In this document: piece after piece, positions 36,106-48,990 of the stretch
Numbering within the stretch: the stretch's first letter is position 1
Layout: every line of letters begins with the position of its first letter
Assembly: GCA_018389105.1 (NCBI GenBank)
Contig: JACATO010000309.1
Coordinates: forward strand, 1,116,001 to 1,180,000
DNA from: Nautilus pompilius
Taxonomy: Eukaryota > Mollusca > Cephalopoda > Nautilida > Nautilidae
Reading direction: 5' to 3'
DNA: 64,000 nt
Program-made: the position numbers and the translations under genes
The notes under the pieces: model-generated
Seen by the model: only the letters and a program-made list of their open reading frames with translations
Databases searched by the model: none
What the model was told of the DNA's origin: nothing

Positions 36106-36840
36106 TTATGTCTGGCAGTTTGTATCTAAATGACAATTTGAGTGGCTTGTATCCAAATGATCTAATTTAGGTGCAGGTTGCCGATGATCATGTGCATTGG
36201 GGTGAACATGGGCTGAAGTATAAAAGTTCTGATTTCCATTGCAAAGCCCATCTGAATGATGTCTGTGACATTTAGGTTGAAATGAAGGAGCCATTTCTAC
36301 AACAATACTATCCTGGTCCAAGAATGTTTCTTCGTGAACCTGAACTGTGGTGTCACTCATTTCTAGGCGGTCCTCATGAACGTGTGAAGTCATACTGTCG
36401 TACTTGCCTGCTTCAGCACTTGCTTTACGTCGTCTGATCAAAGATGGGCATCGAGCAACAAGCACTATCAGAACTATTAGTGATAAAGCTAATATTGCTC
36501 CAATGCTACTCCCAAGAGAAACTGGAATATGCCAGCTTGTTGTTGAAGCATCAATGCACTCTCGTAAAGATGAGGTATTATTGCGGTACATAACAATACA
36601 GACTTTATAATAAGTGTCAGCAACAAGGTTCCTGATCTTGTAGTTAGTTGTAGATGGTGGCAGCAGAGAACTGTACTGTATGTATGAGCTAGCGACCTGT
36701 TGAAAATGAACCTTGAAGCCTTGGATTTGTAACATTATGTCACCTTTGACGCTCCATGAAAGGTGAATAGAAGAGGCTGTGGAGGCTGAGACATCCACAG
36801 AATCCAGATAACTTTCCTGTGGTGTGACGCCCATTGTTAT
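36106..36840 (-). CDS. Terminal exon of a type I membrane protein: FN3 domain, TM helix, His-rich tail
   Basis: A 242-codon minus-strand frame from ATG 36832-36834 to TAA 36106-36108. Residues about 8-97 fit one fibronectin type III domain: core Trp in HLSWSV (27), GFKVHF (39-44), and TYYKVCIVMY (74-83). Cys79 and Cys93 can pair, as in FN3 domains of LRR/FN3 neuronal receptors. NNTS at 85-88 gives N-glycosylation sequons. Residues 103-127 form a transmembrane helix (IGAILALSLIVLIVLVA), followed by the stop-transfer cluster RRRK. The cytoplasmic tail of about 105 residues is acidic in the middle and His-rich at the end. No signal peptide follows the ATG, so this is the 3' end of a larger gene whose upstream exons lie at higher coordinates, probably beyond the window. 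Likely role: cell-surface adhesion or receptor protein of the LRR/Ig-FN3 class; the family is not assigned. The 5' edge is problematic (see finding). Confidence 0.82.
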   Translation of the reverse strand: MTMGVTPQESYLDSVDVSASTASSIHLSWSVKGDIMLQIQGFKVHFQQVASSYIQYSSLLPPSTTNYKIRNLVADTYYKVCIVMYRNNTSSLRECIDASTTSWHIPVSLGSSIGAILALSLIVLIVLVARCPSLIRRRKASAEAGKYDSMTSHVHEDRLEMSDTTVQVHEETFLDQDSIVVEMAPSFQPKCHRHHSDGLCNGNQNFYTSAHVHPNAHDHRQPAPKLDHLDTSHSNCHLDTNCQT

Positions 36841-36881
36841 CTGCTGATATTGTAAGTTTTTCCTTTGAGCAAGAATTCAAT

Positions 36882-36901
36882 CTACAAGAAGAAAAAATCA
36901 G
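36882..36901 (-). other. Strong 3' splice site upstream of the FN3 exon
   Basis: On the minus strand GCTGATTTTTTCTTCTTGTAG ends at 36882, a textbook polypyrimidine tract plus TAG. It would start the exon at 36881. In the FN3 frame the first full codon after it is TGA (36877-36879). The frame one base away is open (AAT TCT TGC TCA AAG...) until about the ATG region. The weaker alternative acceptors are CAG at 36841-36843 and 36844-36846. Confidence 0.55.
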
Positions 36902-39900
36902 CAACTTTTTATTTGAATCAATTAATATCTTTTATATAATTGCAACAAGTAATGATCTTTATAGTATATAATAATCAAGTGGACAAATAAGTAGCCATTT
37001 ATTTTAATAAAGAATTTGAAAACTTTTTTTATGGAACTATAAAACTGGTGATTGGTTTTCTCTACAGTTCATATCACATTTTGTTAAATTCCTAATGAGG
37101 ACAAAATATATATTTATTTTCAGATTAATAGAAAGAAATATTTAATTCAAATTTTGATGAGATACCAAGATAATGTTTCTATCTTCTAATTATTGAAACT
37201 CATCATAAGCAGTGTTTCTACACAGATGTAGAAATAGATAGTGTATAATTTATCTTTTCTGTGAACAGTCTAATGGATTGATTTCAAAGATTTTTTTAAC
37301 AAGATGGCATCAGGAATAAGTTTACCATATTCTGGGGAATATAAGCCTGCTCTTTTTCTGTAATAGTTAAAGACTCATCTATCTTTTCATAACTTCTAGA
37401 AATTTTGAAAATTACAGTAGTTTTTACCAATTGGTAATAAAATAAAAGTTCTTTAATTAAAAAATTTGGTTTTTCAAACAAATGATAAATCAAAATTGTG
37501 ATCTAATTTGCTCAAATACATCCTGAGTGAAGGAATAAAAAAAATACATGCATGCACATATGAGTTTATAAAATTTTTTTTGTATATAGTTTTTCTTATT
37601 GATTCCAACATAAAACACATTTGGTATAATTTCTGTGATTTTATATATACCAGCTTCACCACCACCAAATATTTATAGATGCTTTTGATGTGATCAGGTA
37701 AAAAAATATTTCAAGTGATTTTATTTTTCAGTAAATCAATCAATGGCAGGATTTTGATTGGAGAAAAAATTTAGTTAATAATTGTCAAACTATGACTCAC
37801 ATTTAAAAGCAAGATAGTACTTGGCAAGTTTTCTATTTCTTTAGAATTTGTTCAGAAAATCTTTCTTAATTATTACATTTGGTCTTATGCACTGAAATTC
37901 TGCATCTGTAATTTTTAATTATAGTTAATTTTTTTGCTCTATTTATTAAAATGCTTAAAATATTTTATTTATTTATTGTATGTCAGAGGCTTAGTTTCCT
38001 GACCTTTTTAATATGTCACTATTTGAAGTATAAATCTAATTTTATTTATGTGAGTTGGATTGGTGCCCTGGACATATTACAGTCCAGCAGATGCAGTATT
38101 TTCTTTAGACCTACATCTGCAATATTACTAAATTGGATTTAACATCCCATTTAATATCAGACACTAGAAGAAAAGCCATATATGTTGACATATCTGTTTA
38201 TATCTTAAAATTCTTTATTGCTGGTTTTATGTGATTGCCATCAGCAAACAGATCACATTGTTTATGCTCTGTTAGTTTGAGTGAAATTTTTGAACTAACG
38301 ATTCAGAAAATGTAGTGACTAGATATCGATTGACATTAAAAAGAATTAATTTAATGGTGAAAAGGATGGTGCCAGTTAGAATGAGCATCCAAGAAAATGC
38401 AAAAACAAAATGTAACAAAGAAAACATAGTGAGAAATAAAATTAAGTAAATGCAATAACTAGCAAAAGGGACAAAATTTTGGAAAATTCTGTTTGCTCTG
38501 GTTCCTGGACTAAGTGGTGAAAGATGGGAGATGTTTCTCCATTTTCATAGTTAACAGTTTATGATTTATATATTTTTCAGTAGCTTCATGTTCCAAGCTC
38601 TGCGTGTTGCAGGAATTGCTACACTGTCACCGTCTTTTTTACTTCTCCCTTTGCTTTCTGATGTTATGCACTTGAAAATATAAAAATTACATAATTCAGC
38701 CATGATCATTATTTGTTGACATTGATGATGTATGGTTAGGGTTAGACAATTGTAGAGCAATTGATTTTGCTATTGTGAACAAATTTTTTTATGGATAATG
38801 CTACAAATGATTTACATGTAACAATATTGTTGTTCTTCAGAATTTTTGAAAACACTCACTCCACTTGAGTAGGTTGCTTATTTAGTAGCTATCAACTTAG
38901 AGAAACATCATTGCCCAAGTTATTATTCTGTGAAACCATGAACAGATAGGTAGTGATCCAAAATTTGGATAGGTTTTGTGTTATCTAATTTCTGAATTTG
39001 AGAGCTCTGCTGCTATTTGCTTAAAAATACACTGGTAGTAATTATTGTAGACTTAGCAATGAAATATCCCATAGGTCATGCTTAAATCAATTTACTGAAG
39101 CATTTAGTTACATGAATATAAGAATATGATTAGAAAATACATACATGTAAGAAAAGATTACATACATTACTTTTCATCAAAATACTCTTTATGCTTGAAT
39201 TATTTTTTTGGTGAGTCCACAATTATGGTCATGTGTGTGTATGATATATTTTTAAAATAAAAGCTGTTCATACTAGAAAGAATCAATAAACTCATACTGC
39301 ACATTAGCAACATATTCTGAAGTAGTAGTGTATGGCCAATCTTTGATGCAGTGGTCATTTCAGTTTGGCTAGATTGGAAGGAAAATCCAGTCATGTTCAA
39401 AACTCAATGGAAAATTCAGAAAAAATGTTAGAAACCTGATTTTGGCCACAAATATTTGTATGAAGATAAAACGAGATGAATATAATATGTGCATGGGTGG
39501 AGTTTATCTAGCTTGTTTACTCTCTCTATACAGCATCAGATTCCATTCAGCATTTCACACTACCATTCACTACACTATCTCTCAACTCAATAGCGCAACA
39601 TGTATTGTATGGAAAATTACTTACTAAATTAACTGTTTTAAAAATGAATGACAAAATAATAAAATAATATCTTCTGCTACATTAAGTAAAATAAATTGAT
39701 GACATGGAGGTTCTTTTAATATTTAAATAGTATTTTTTAGTCTATAACTGGGAGAAATTTTGCTTTCTGAACTGAACAGTTTGAAGCATACTACTGAAAA
39801 TGAAATACGTTTCAATCTTTTATTCTCTTTAAACTTCACAACATTGGAAATATTTATTGAGAAGATGATGCCATTAGTTAAGTCTTGTCTAGTGTGCACA

Positions 39901-40256
39901 TGATTAGAATATTAATTGTTCTGTTATCATTTAAACCCTTATAAATCTTAAGGAAATTTACAGGAGAGGCTTGTTTTTTTTTATATGGGAAATTTTTTTT
40001 AAAAAAAACAAAAACAACTTGGGACCTAAAACATTTTTTGTTGTTTTTTTTCATACTAGCTAACATGAATCATTTTCAGTTGTTTGCACCAGAGCTGACT
40101 TCAATCACTATCTTATTCAAGACAGCTGCAGTTAATTTGTTTGTTAGATCAGTGTATTTAGTAGATAATCCCTTCATGCACCATTTCAGAAACTGTGATG
40201 ACTTTTAAAATTGTGTATGTTATAAAGATCTATACAGCTGATAGACCTGTTTTCAG
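36902..40256. other. AT-rich non-coding stretch
   Basis: No upstream exon of the FN3 gene was found here: no LRR, Ig or second FN3 domain in any minus-strand frame. Open frames 37296-37668, 38566-38760 and 39200-39400 look random. Confidence 0.5.
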
Positions 40257-40310
40257 TCTCTCTCTCTCTCTCTCTCTCTCTCTAATATATATATATATAT
40301 ATATGAGAGA
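40257..40310. repeat. Compound (TC)n(AT)n(GA)n microsatellite
   Basis: A 27-base TC run (40257-40283) is followed by AT repeats (40285-40304) and GAGAGA. The TC and GA parts are complementary across the AT centre, so the tract can extrude as a hairpin. Confidence 0.9.
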
Positions 40311-43300
40311 AAGTGTTTTGTGCTAATGATATCTTCTTGATCAAATTAGTAATTGTTTGAATATGAAGTTCATGTATTTCTTAAAATATATAGAAGCCAT
40401 TTGTGCAACATGTAATATTTTAGAATATTTAATTCTTGATTGATGTTGGTCATGCAACAATATAGATTTTTTTAAAAAAAGAAATGTTGAAGATGGATGT
40501 GCAATTTCAAAAGAATTTATTTTTTAAAAAAGCATTAAAATCGTCACTTGAATATGTAAATACAAGATAAGAGGATACCTTTAAAATAACTAAAACAAAA
40601 AGACACGATTATGACTACTACATGATGACATTTAAAAACCAGATGACAAAGGAAAACAATAGAAACATTTTAGCTATTATTTTAACATTTGGAGAGAATA
40701 AGACCTTTATTATCAAGATTCAATAAAATGAGTTTCTTGAAGTTTTCTGTATAATGACTGAAAAATTATTTTTGTGTATTGTTAATTTTCATTCCAGTCA
40801 GTGTCTGTCTGTCTATCTAAAACATCAAAAAATTATGCAGGTTAATGATACCCTTTTAATTTTGTACTAAGACTGGATTGGCACCAATGAAACAAACAAC
40901 ATAATGGAGAAGATAGCTTATATGCATAATCTATTCAATGAAGATCAATAATAAAAAAAGAATTGAGTATTGAGAAGTTGTGAAGTATTTGTTATTATTT
41001 AAAGTTGTATTTGTTTCATAAGCTTAAAATATATTTTACCTCTAAAATTTTTAATAGGTTATTAGATATTAAATTTAACATTTTATTACTTAGTTTTTAA
41101 ATTTTTTTAAAGCTTGCATGATTTTTTTTTCTGGATATTTCTTAAATATCCAGGTCTTTTTATCTGAGAACCATTGATTTTTTTTCCAAATTCATGAAAA
41201 AAATGTTGTAATTTTTTTCTTTTAAATATATTACTTTCCTCTTGTAGCATGTCCTAATAAATTTGTGTGGATTTTGAACTGTTCTCTTCGTTAAAAATCA
41301 CAGCATGTGTTATTACCTCATATGTCATGTTTTCTACTTATATTTGGTGATTTATGGAAATTGATTTTTAGCTCTATCTTGGACTTTTCTAGTTTACTCA
41401 AGCAGAGGGAAATAACTGGTTCATGTAATTCTGCATCCTCCAAAAGTTCATGCAAGGATACAAATATTAAGTTGGGCTGAAAGAAAAATAACATTTTCTG
41501 AGATAAACATTAAAGCAGAGAAAAACAATGCCAGTTTTTACACTTGGTATCTAGTGAAGTTAGTTTGACATTCATAGGTGATAATTTCAAATAGTATCAT
41601 AATGATATATTTTGTTTTGATTATTTTATAATGTCCCTTCAAGAATCAGTTCAGAAAATGAATAATTTTAATGTAATTGCATTAATATTAATCTAGTGAC
41701 TTATAAATAGCAATGTTATTAATACTATTTCTTGGTAACACTACCATTGTTGTAAAGCAGTAAGCTGACCCTTTTTTTTAAACCATATCTGTAAAATAAA
41801 GCTCATGACATAATGTGATTGTGCTGTTGGCATTTGATGTTACTTTTTTCAAGTGAATTTCTAAATAGATTTTATGAATAAATTTAAATGAAATTGCTTT
41901 TCTGCATGCTCCATTTTATGGACTGCTTGTTAATGCTGTCTATTGCTATCTATCTCTGTAAAGACTTCAGTGTATAAACAGTATTTTTCTTACATTCAGC
42001 AAAAAAAAAAGATGTTTCAAATAAACACTAGGTTGCAAAAAGTTTCTTATGATCATTAATCAGTGCTAAAAACACTAAGATGTTTGAGAAATTTCATGAA
42101 TTTTCTAAATGGCCACAACCTCTAGGTTTTGTTTTAAATTTGGATAATACTTTATGGATATTTTTAAGCTCTCAAAAAGGGATATTTTTTGATTTAAAAT
42201 AAATGACAAGAAGAAAACAGCTATCTGGTAACAAATAAATATGCAATATTTGTGTATTCACTGCATGTATAGTATATGCATACAATAAAGGTTAAAATCC
42301 GAGAATTGGAATTTCTGTAATCAAGACAAGGTATGGTAGCTTCTAATTGTGTAAATCTATGGTTTGTTTGCTTTGCCAGGCTTGGTTTTTGTGGTGCTGA
42401 CTTGTTTTTCTAAACATGAACTTGATAATCAACAGATTGCTGGTTCAAAACTGGCTTAGGCCACTAAAAATGAATTCTACTGCAAATAAAATATCATTAG
42501 TATTCTGCACATCTAAGAAATAACCCTCATGATGGTGCCAAAATCAGTTTCAATAGTACATAGGGAAAAGATTAAATTTAATCTACTACTTTCAGATAAT
42601 TCTGTTATAGCAATAAGGAAACAATCCTAAAACTTTTCAGTTCTGAGGACAGAAATGCCTTGCACATAGCAACAATGGCTGTACATTGCTTTAGTTTAAT
42701 GTCTAACAATTACTTTCCTTAAACTGTTGTCTGCTGGGTTGTTTGTTTTATTTTTCTCATGACATTCATAGAAATCTTATTAGATAAAATGCAAGTAACT
42801 TGGACTAGTCTTGTAAAAAAAATTTGAATATTTGATAACCTTGCCTCCTGTTTCTCACCTTGTACCCATGGTGATTTTGATTTATAAGATTTTTGCTAAT
42901 GGGATTGTTTACATGTTGGTCTGATTGTTTTATCTTTGTGCATTCCCCTGAATCTATTTGTTTGGTAATCACAGAGAAATTGTCTAGGGTAGTGATGATT
43001 GTGTGAAATAATTCTCTGCTGTAAGTTTTTTTCTTTTTCTTCATTGCATTGTTAGAGATCTTTCGATTGATCATGGTCATACCAAAGATTAATGAGGTTT
43101 TGCTTTCTCTTAATCACTATCTGTTATCAGTTGTGCAATTTAACTTCAGTTTTTTTTTGTTTTTTTTAGCCTCTACGATTGTACTCATTAGTTTTTCTTC
43201 TTTGATTAATAAAATGTTTTTTTTTTCCTTTTAGCATTTAAAAAAACATCTTTTATAAAAGCATTCTTTTTTTTTCTAAATTAACCCTTTTATTTCTGCA

Positions 43301-44191
43301 TGTTACATTTGTAGCAAGTTTTCAATGAAGACATCATCATAGTTTTTTTCTAAATAATTGGGATTTATGTTCTAGTACTAAACCATGCATTGTTTTAAAA
43401 TATTGGCTCCCACAAAAGGTTTCTATGAGTCTAATTGCCATTATTGACTTTTTAACACATGAATCACTACTGCATACAGTATGCATTGGTTAATTTGTTT
43501 CTGTTATTATATGTACACAAGTTAGTTTATTTTGCTTACAGAAAAAGAAGTTATCAATAAGTGACAAATTGAATCCTATTTAGTATTTGGAAGAGAAAAT
43601 ATTTTTCAAATACTGGATATAATTTCATGTCAGTTCTGATCTTTTGACAGCCCTATATTTATTTATTTTGAAGAAACGTCAATTGATATAAATTTTATGA
43701 AAACCTGATCAACACAATAAATAAATAAATATACAGTAAATGTAATCTTGTAAATCAGTGATTATAAAGTGCTAATTACTGTATTAATTTATCATATTTA
43801 GAGATAACTTAAAGTAATATTTTTCAAAATGCAAATGAATTATTTTTTTAATTTGCAATTTAAAAAAAAACAAACTGAAATTGCTCTAATAAAAATAGGT
43901 CAAAATTGGAAAAAGTTTGATCTTGTGAAAGACATTAATTCTGGAGACAAATATATTTTATTTTTCTTAATCTTGGTCAAACGTTTGCAGAGGATATATG
44001 AATTTTGAATCTTCAATGATTTTTTCATTGTGTAAATATAATGTCAAGAATGTTACTGATAAACTTTTTTTTTTTTCAGTCTAATTTTTTTTCTTTTTCT
44101 AAATTAAGCAATACAATTTTAATTTGGATCATAAAATTCTACTATTAATAATGGTTTGTCTTTTTTTTGTTTTCATTTGTGAAAATGTTAG
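40311..44191. other. AT-rich non-coding stretch
   Basis: Nothing assignable. A tRNA-like B-box match (GGTTCAAAACT, near 42443) has no convincing A box. An (AAAT)n-like run lies near 43718-43731. Confidence 0.5.
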
Positions 44192-44228
44192 TGTCTGCTG
44201 TGTTATCACTGGTGGTAATTCTGCCAGA
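44192..44228 (+). CDS. Weak candidate microexon, plus-strand gene
   Basis: 37 bases between GAAAATGTTAG| (AG at 44190-44191) and CCAGA|GTAAGT (GT at 44229-44230). The donor is near consensus; the acceptor is moderate, with a T-rich tract slightly upstream. In the frame demanded by the exon at 20186-20274 (two bases, 11 codons, two bases) it reads SAVLSLVVILP and leaves GA, which the exon at 54858 completes to a Glu codon. Small size and dependence on phase matching make it the least secure member of the chain. Confidence 0.2.
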
Positions 44229-44230
44229 GT

Positions 44231-47029
44231 AAGTTTTTTCATCTTTCAAAATACTACAACACAAAACATGGCAGTTTTTGCCCTTTTGAGAATAAACAGT
44301 TTATCTGTTTCTTTTGGATGAATTATGAATATTTTTGTGTATGGACATTATGCTATTGTAACAGATGTAGCTTTAATTGAATAATCTTCTGAGAATTTAT
44401 AGGTAAACAGGACCACCTATTCTCATTTCAAGAGATGTAGCAGATGATGGAAGATAAACAGGTAACAAAGCTGATGAAATCCTCTACATCCACTTTTTAA
44501 ATCTTGCCTCTTAATATCACTATTGAATGTGACATACAAAATGAAGAACCTATGTGCCATCTGAATGCCCACATTAGAAAAGTATTGTAAAAGTAAAAAC
44601 AGTTAATGAATACAGGGAGCCTACAGCACCTATGCTGCTGCTTGTTTGTCATTCATGTTACTACAGAAATAGTGTTCAGTCAAAATGAATTCAATCTGCA
44701 ATTTTATACTTTGATGTATCTGTGATGGAGCCTTCAGTATGTAACTCTGGATTTGGCAATGCTTTCCATTATTAGATGGAGTCTGAGTGACATCAAAATT
44801 TTATATTTGTTAGGTTAGCTTCACTTGCACTAACCATTGTATTGGAGTCATACACCAAGCAGAAAGGCACTATTGTCTAACTTATCATTGAGCTTACACT
44901 TAAAAGGGTAATCAGAAAATGTGGTAGTGTGATGGTGTAGTAATGAACATTGCTTCATGGAAGTTATTTTTATTTCACAATGACTAGATCTCATTAACAG
45001 TATGCAAACTAGATGCAGAATTATGAAAAGCTACATATAGTAAATACTACTTTATGCTTTGGAAATGGGACGGTAATGAAAGAAATGGAGAAATAATTGG
45101 TTATAACAAAAAGTGTGGTTGTTAAGAAGAATGATGAAAGTAAGTTGGTAACAGAAAAAGATCAGTGCATAAATTTTCCAAATGGCAGGGAAAAAGCAGT
45201 AACAGATAAACAACATGCACTAGGACAAAGGTTAGATACTTTGGAAACATTGTATATAATGGAAGACTTGTATATTTAACATTAGCTGCGTGAACCGCAG
45301 AAAAAGGAGATGACTACTTTGGAGAACTTAGGCTTACATTAAACAATGGTTTAGAAATCTGGACAGTATTTTCAAAAAGCCCATGAGAGGAAAGGATGCA
45401 GAGCCATGGTTGCCAACTTCTGAATTGGAGATAGAGAGCTCTAAGAGCAGTAATGCACAACTTTTATTATAACATTACATTTCTCTTTCAAATTATCCTT
45501 TATTAGCACGCTAATGTAATTGACAGCTCTATTTAAGAAAATAAAATTTAAAAAGAACAAAATTATGGTTGACATGCTGGCCATATGTATCAGTTTGAAT
45601 TGGATCTTAACACAAATCTACCTTTATTTGCTATCATGAAAATTCTATGATACTGAAGTAATTTGTTTTCATATTAAATATTAAAATATACTTCTGTTAA
45701 CTTGTTTGAATTTTAAATTTCTTTTGTGATGTCAGATAACAAAATGGTTTCCCTGACCATAGCCAACATTCTTTTTACATAAAACATAGTTTCTAAAACA
45801 AAAATTCCATTGTGCATACTTTTTGAAACTATGTAGAAAGGAGTTATTTGTAAACATTGATATGTTTTGTTGTTTATAAAACAAGTGAGCGCTACCTTTA
45901 TGATACATCCTAAGTAGAATTTCTAAATATCAAAGTTCTGTTCAGACTCTTGCCCTAAACTATTTCTTCCTCATTGATGGTGGTGTTACCATCAAACTAC
46001 TGTTGTGATATTAAATATCTCACTTCATTCCTTTGGTAACTGGGTTGTCTCTGAATTGTCTAATCTGGTTATCTCTCCTGCTGTAAACAGAACACTTAGG
46101 AATTTATTTGATTAAAGGCCGGCTGTTTTATTCCCAGTACATTTCATTACTCAGCCTTTGATATTTGGAAAATGAAATCTAATATCAATATTTTGCACTT
46201 AATTTAGTCAATTTAATTGTGGAAGCTAGTTTTGAATTTCTTTACCAGTTCTCTTGAAGGAATCAAAACACATTCAGGAATAAAAGATACTTTTTTTTTT
46301 TTAAGATCCTGGTTAATGAACTTCAAAGTGATCTACTTGGCAATTCATTTGTCTGAGACTTGTAATGAAGGATCTTGAAAAGAAAAAAACAAAACAAAAA
46401 TATTTTAAAGGAAATATTATTAAAAATATTAAATTACTTTATATTGTTAATGAATCTATATTAATACAAGTAAATGTGAGTTTATTTACCATATCTTCAA
46501 TGATTTTCAGAGAGTAGAGAATTGATGAATCTAGAAATTGAGTCATATTTCTATTAGAAGCATGGTAGACTAAGACTAAAAAAAGACGACAACCCAAACA
46601 AGATTTTTCAAGTAATTTTAGGAGCTATTTAGACAATTCTAAATTGTCAAAATTGCCAAGCATTAGTTTTTAATTATTAAATAGAGCATTATTTAAATTA
46701 CGATAAAGTCATCATATTTATATCATGCAATAAAAAAATTAATTTACAAAATTCTTTTTTATTGAGAAAGAAAAAAAACTAGAGTGGTTGGTAACTCTTG
46801 GTTTCCAAATAAAATAGAGGGGTTGGCATTTGAAAATACTGCATTTCTTAAATGTTTAACTTTATTGAGTTCAACAAATTAAATGCAAGTGAACATATAT
46901 ATAATATGTAATATTTGTTTTTTTTTTTGGTTAATTACAACTTGATATCTAAATGACTGAAATACATTAAATAGTTGGAACATATTTATTACACTCTGTT
47001 TTATGAATGTTTGATTAAGGAATTTTGCT
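44231..47029. other. Non-coding stretch
   Basis: Nothing recognised. 44380-45420 is slightly less AT-rich and includes a 60-codon plus frame at 45097-45279 (LVTEKDQCINFPNGREKAV), without an identifiable domain; old transposon sequence is possible. Confidence 0.4.
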
Positions 47030-47300
47030 TTAACACATCTGAAAAATTAATATCCCCATTTTTGCTAAAACAAAAGCACGCCAAGCTATGAAACATGCAA
47101 ATTTTGAATTTAGTTCCATAAAGCGTCCATTGTACATCATTTCATTGGCCCAAGGAGGCAGTGGTCCCACCCACCATCCCTCTAAGTCACAGCCTCTTTC
47201 ATTCTGGTTGCCATCCTCATATTGTTCAGTGTGTACTTTGAGCATTAACCATTTTTGTGAGTTTTATATCAAAATATCTTGCCCCCCTCCATGAATTTCA
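47030..47300. other. GC-richer island open on both strands, unassigned
   Basis: The minus strand reads 71 codons with CDLEGWWVGPLPPWANEMMY, the plus strand 68 codons with PTHHPSKSQPLSFWLPSSYC. Composition differs from the surroundings. No family was recognised and no good splice sites were found on either strand. It lies 100 bases before the Tigger pseudogene and may be its 5' non-coding part or an unrelated insertion. Confidence 0.3.
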
Positions 47301-47404
47301 AGCACTGCTCAACATTACTTGCTAGCATATCAGACAAGAAATCTAGACAACTTTAAAGTCTTGATTCGAAGCTAGACACTGTAAAAAGACATACAAAATG
47401 GCAA

Positions 47405-48990
47405 ATGCTTAGTGTACATAGCATGCAGCATCCATCTTGTACTTTCAAGTGTGTACCATCTTCAACAGGGCTGACAAAGGTGAGTGCAGCAACAGCTACA
47501 ACAGTCACTGCATTGAGAATAACTAAAGTGCAAGATACGACAATAGAGAAGATGGAAAATCTATCAGTCTGTGGATTGAAGAACAAACATAGTGAAGTAC
47601 CTTGGTGAGTCTGATCAGGATTCAGGGGGAAAAGTAATAACATTATGGCAAGACTTAAAGGATCATGAAGACAGAAGAATCTTGAACTAATGAAGAGATG
47701 TCTAAATCCATCTATGGCTGGTTTAAACATTTTAAGAAGCATGCTACTTTGCATAAGGGAGAGTTAGTGAATGCTGATACTGTAATGGCTGAACATTTCT
47801 CAGACAAGATTGTAGGAGACTGTAAAGAAAGGTAGATATGTGACAAAACAGGTGTTTAATTTGGATGAAACGACTTCTGGAGAAAGTGCTGTCACATACA
47901 CATATCTAAAGAGGGAAAGTCTGTGCTGGGCCTAAAAGTACCAAAAGATCAGTTTATGCTTCTTGGAGGCAATGCAGAGGGTGATTATAAGCCTAACCTG
48001 TTGTTTATCACTGAGAACCCATGTGCTTTGAAGGGATATAGCAAGCAAGACCAATCTTCATATGGTTTGGTATTCAAATCACAAAGCTTCGGTGACAGCT
48101 ATTCTCTTTCAGGATTACATCATATCTTATTTATCTCATTTAATTTCCAGATATTGCACCAAAAGCAACCTGGGTAATAAGTGTTTACTGATTATCAATA
48201 ACACCCCTGGTCTTCCCATCCACTGTAAAAACTTTGTTGATAACATCTGCATGGGTTTTTTATTTCTTCCAAACACCACATTGGTAATTCAACTGATGGA
48301 TCAAAGTGTTATCTCAATGTTCAGATGGTATTACATGCAATGTGATATGAGGCAACTCATCATCTTGGAAACAGACTGCAAAGATAAGCTATCAGTTTGT
48401 GACTTCTTGAAGAATTATAACATCAAGAAGGCATTGGATAACATAGAGGAATTGTGGAATGAAATAAGCAGTGCAACCATCAATTTTTTTAAGGTTTGAA
48501 AGAGAGCAGGAAGGGGTCAACAGACAGATTGTTGAGTTGGCACATGATGTAGGATTTATAGACATTAATAAAGATGACATAAATGAGGAGGTTGAATCCG
48601 AGTGATGATTTGGCAAATGAAAATCTTATAGACCTGGACACAAAGGACCACTCTGGAAAAAAAGAAGGCAGTGATTCACAAACTTTCCTGTCAAAATGCT
48701 TTGCTGGAAAGTGCATGTCACCAGGTTTTATGCTAACAAAGCCTTAGTGATTTTCAAAGATGACCTGAGTGTGGAATGCAGCCTTGGCATATGCAGAAAA
48801 GTTGAAGATGCCCTTTGTTGCTATATGGAACTCTATAAAATGAAGAAGCAACTAACCAGATATCCCTCAATACTTTCTTCAAGCTGAGGGACCCAGCAAC
48901 TTCTTAATAATCTACTTCAGAACCTCAGACATCAACTTTTATCAATGAATCGTTGCCCTCAATATCAAATAGTGCTGTTCTCTCTTCTTT
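47405..48990 (+). pseudogene. Tigger/TIGD-type transposase pseudogene
   Basis: Plus-strand blocks in Tigger order across several frames: a damaged N-terminal part (ALRITKVQDTTIEKMENLSV near 47506-47565), VNADTVMAEHFSDKIVGD near 47767-47820, LDETT near 47862-47876 (family N.DET, first catalytic Asp kept), GLKVPKDQFMLLGGNAEGDY (47929-47988), LLFITENPCALKGYSKQ near 48001-48051, LIINNTPGLP near 48188-48217 (family LLLDNAPGHP, second Asp to Asn), LPNTTLVIQLMDQSVISMFR near 48267-48326 (third Asp kept), and DFLKNYNIKKALDNIEELWN near 48403-48462 in the C-terminal domain. A Ser-rich tail reading follows to about 48990. Multiple stops and frame changes; inactive. No terminal inverted repeats were identified. 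Confidence 0.85.

Noticed and set aside
42420-42460. B-box-like GGTTCAAAACT as a further SINE
   Set aside because: No A box at tRNA spacing, no flanking duplication, and no similarity to the two SINE families in the window.
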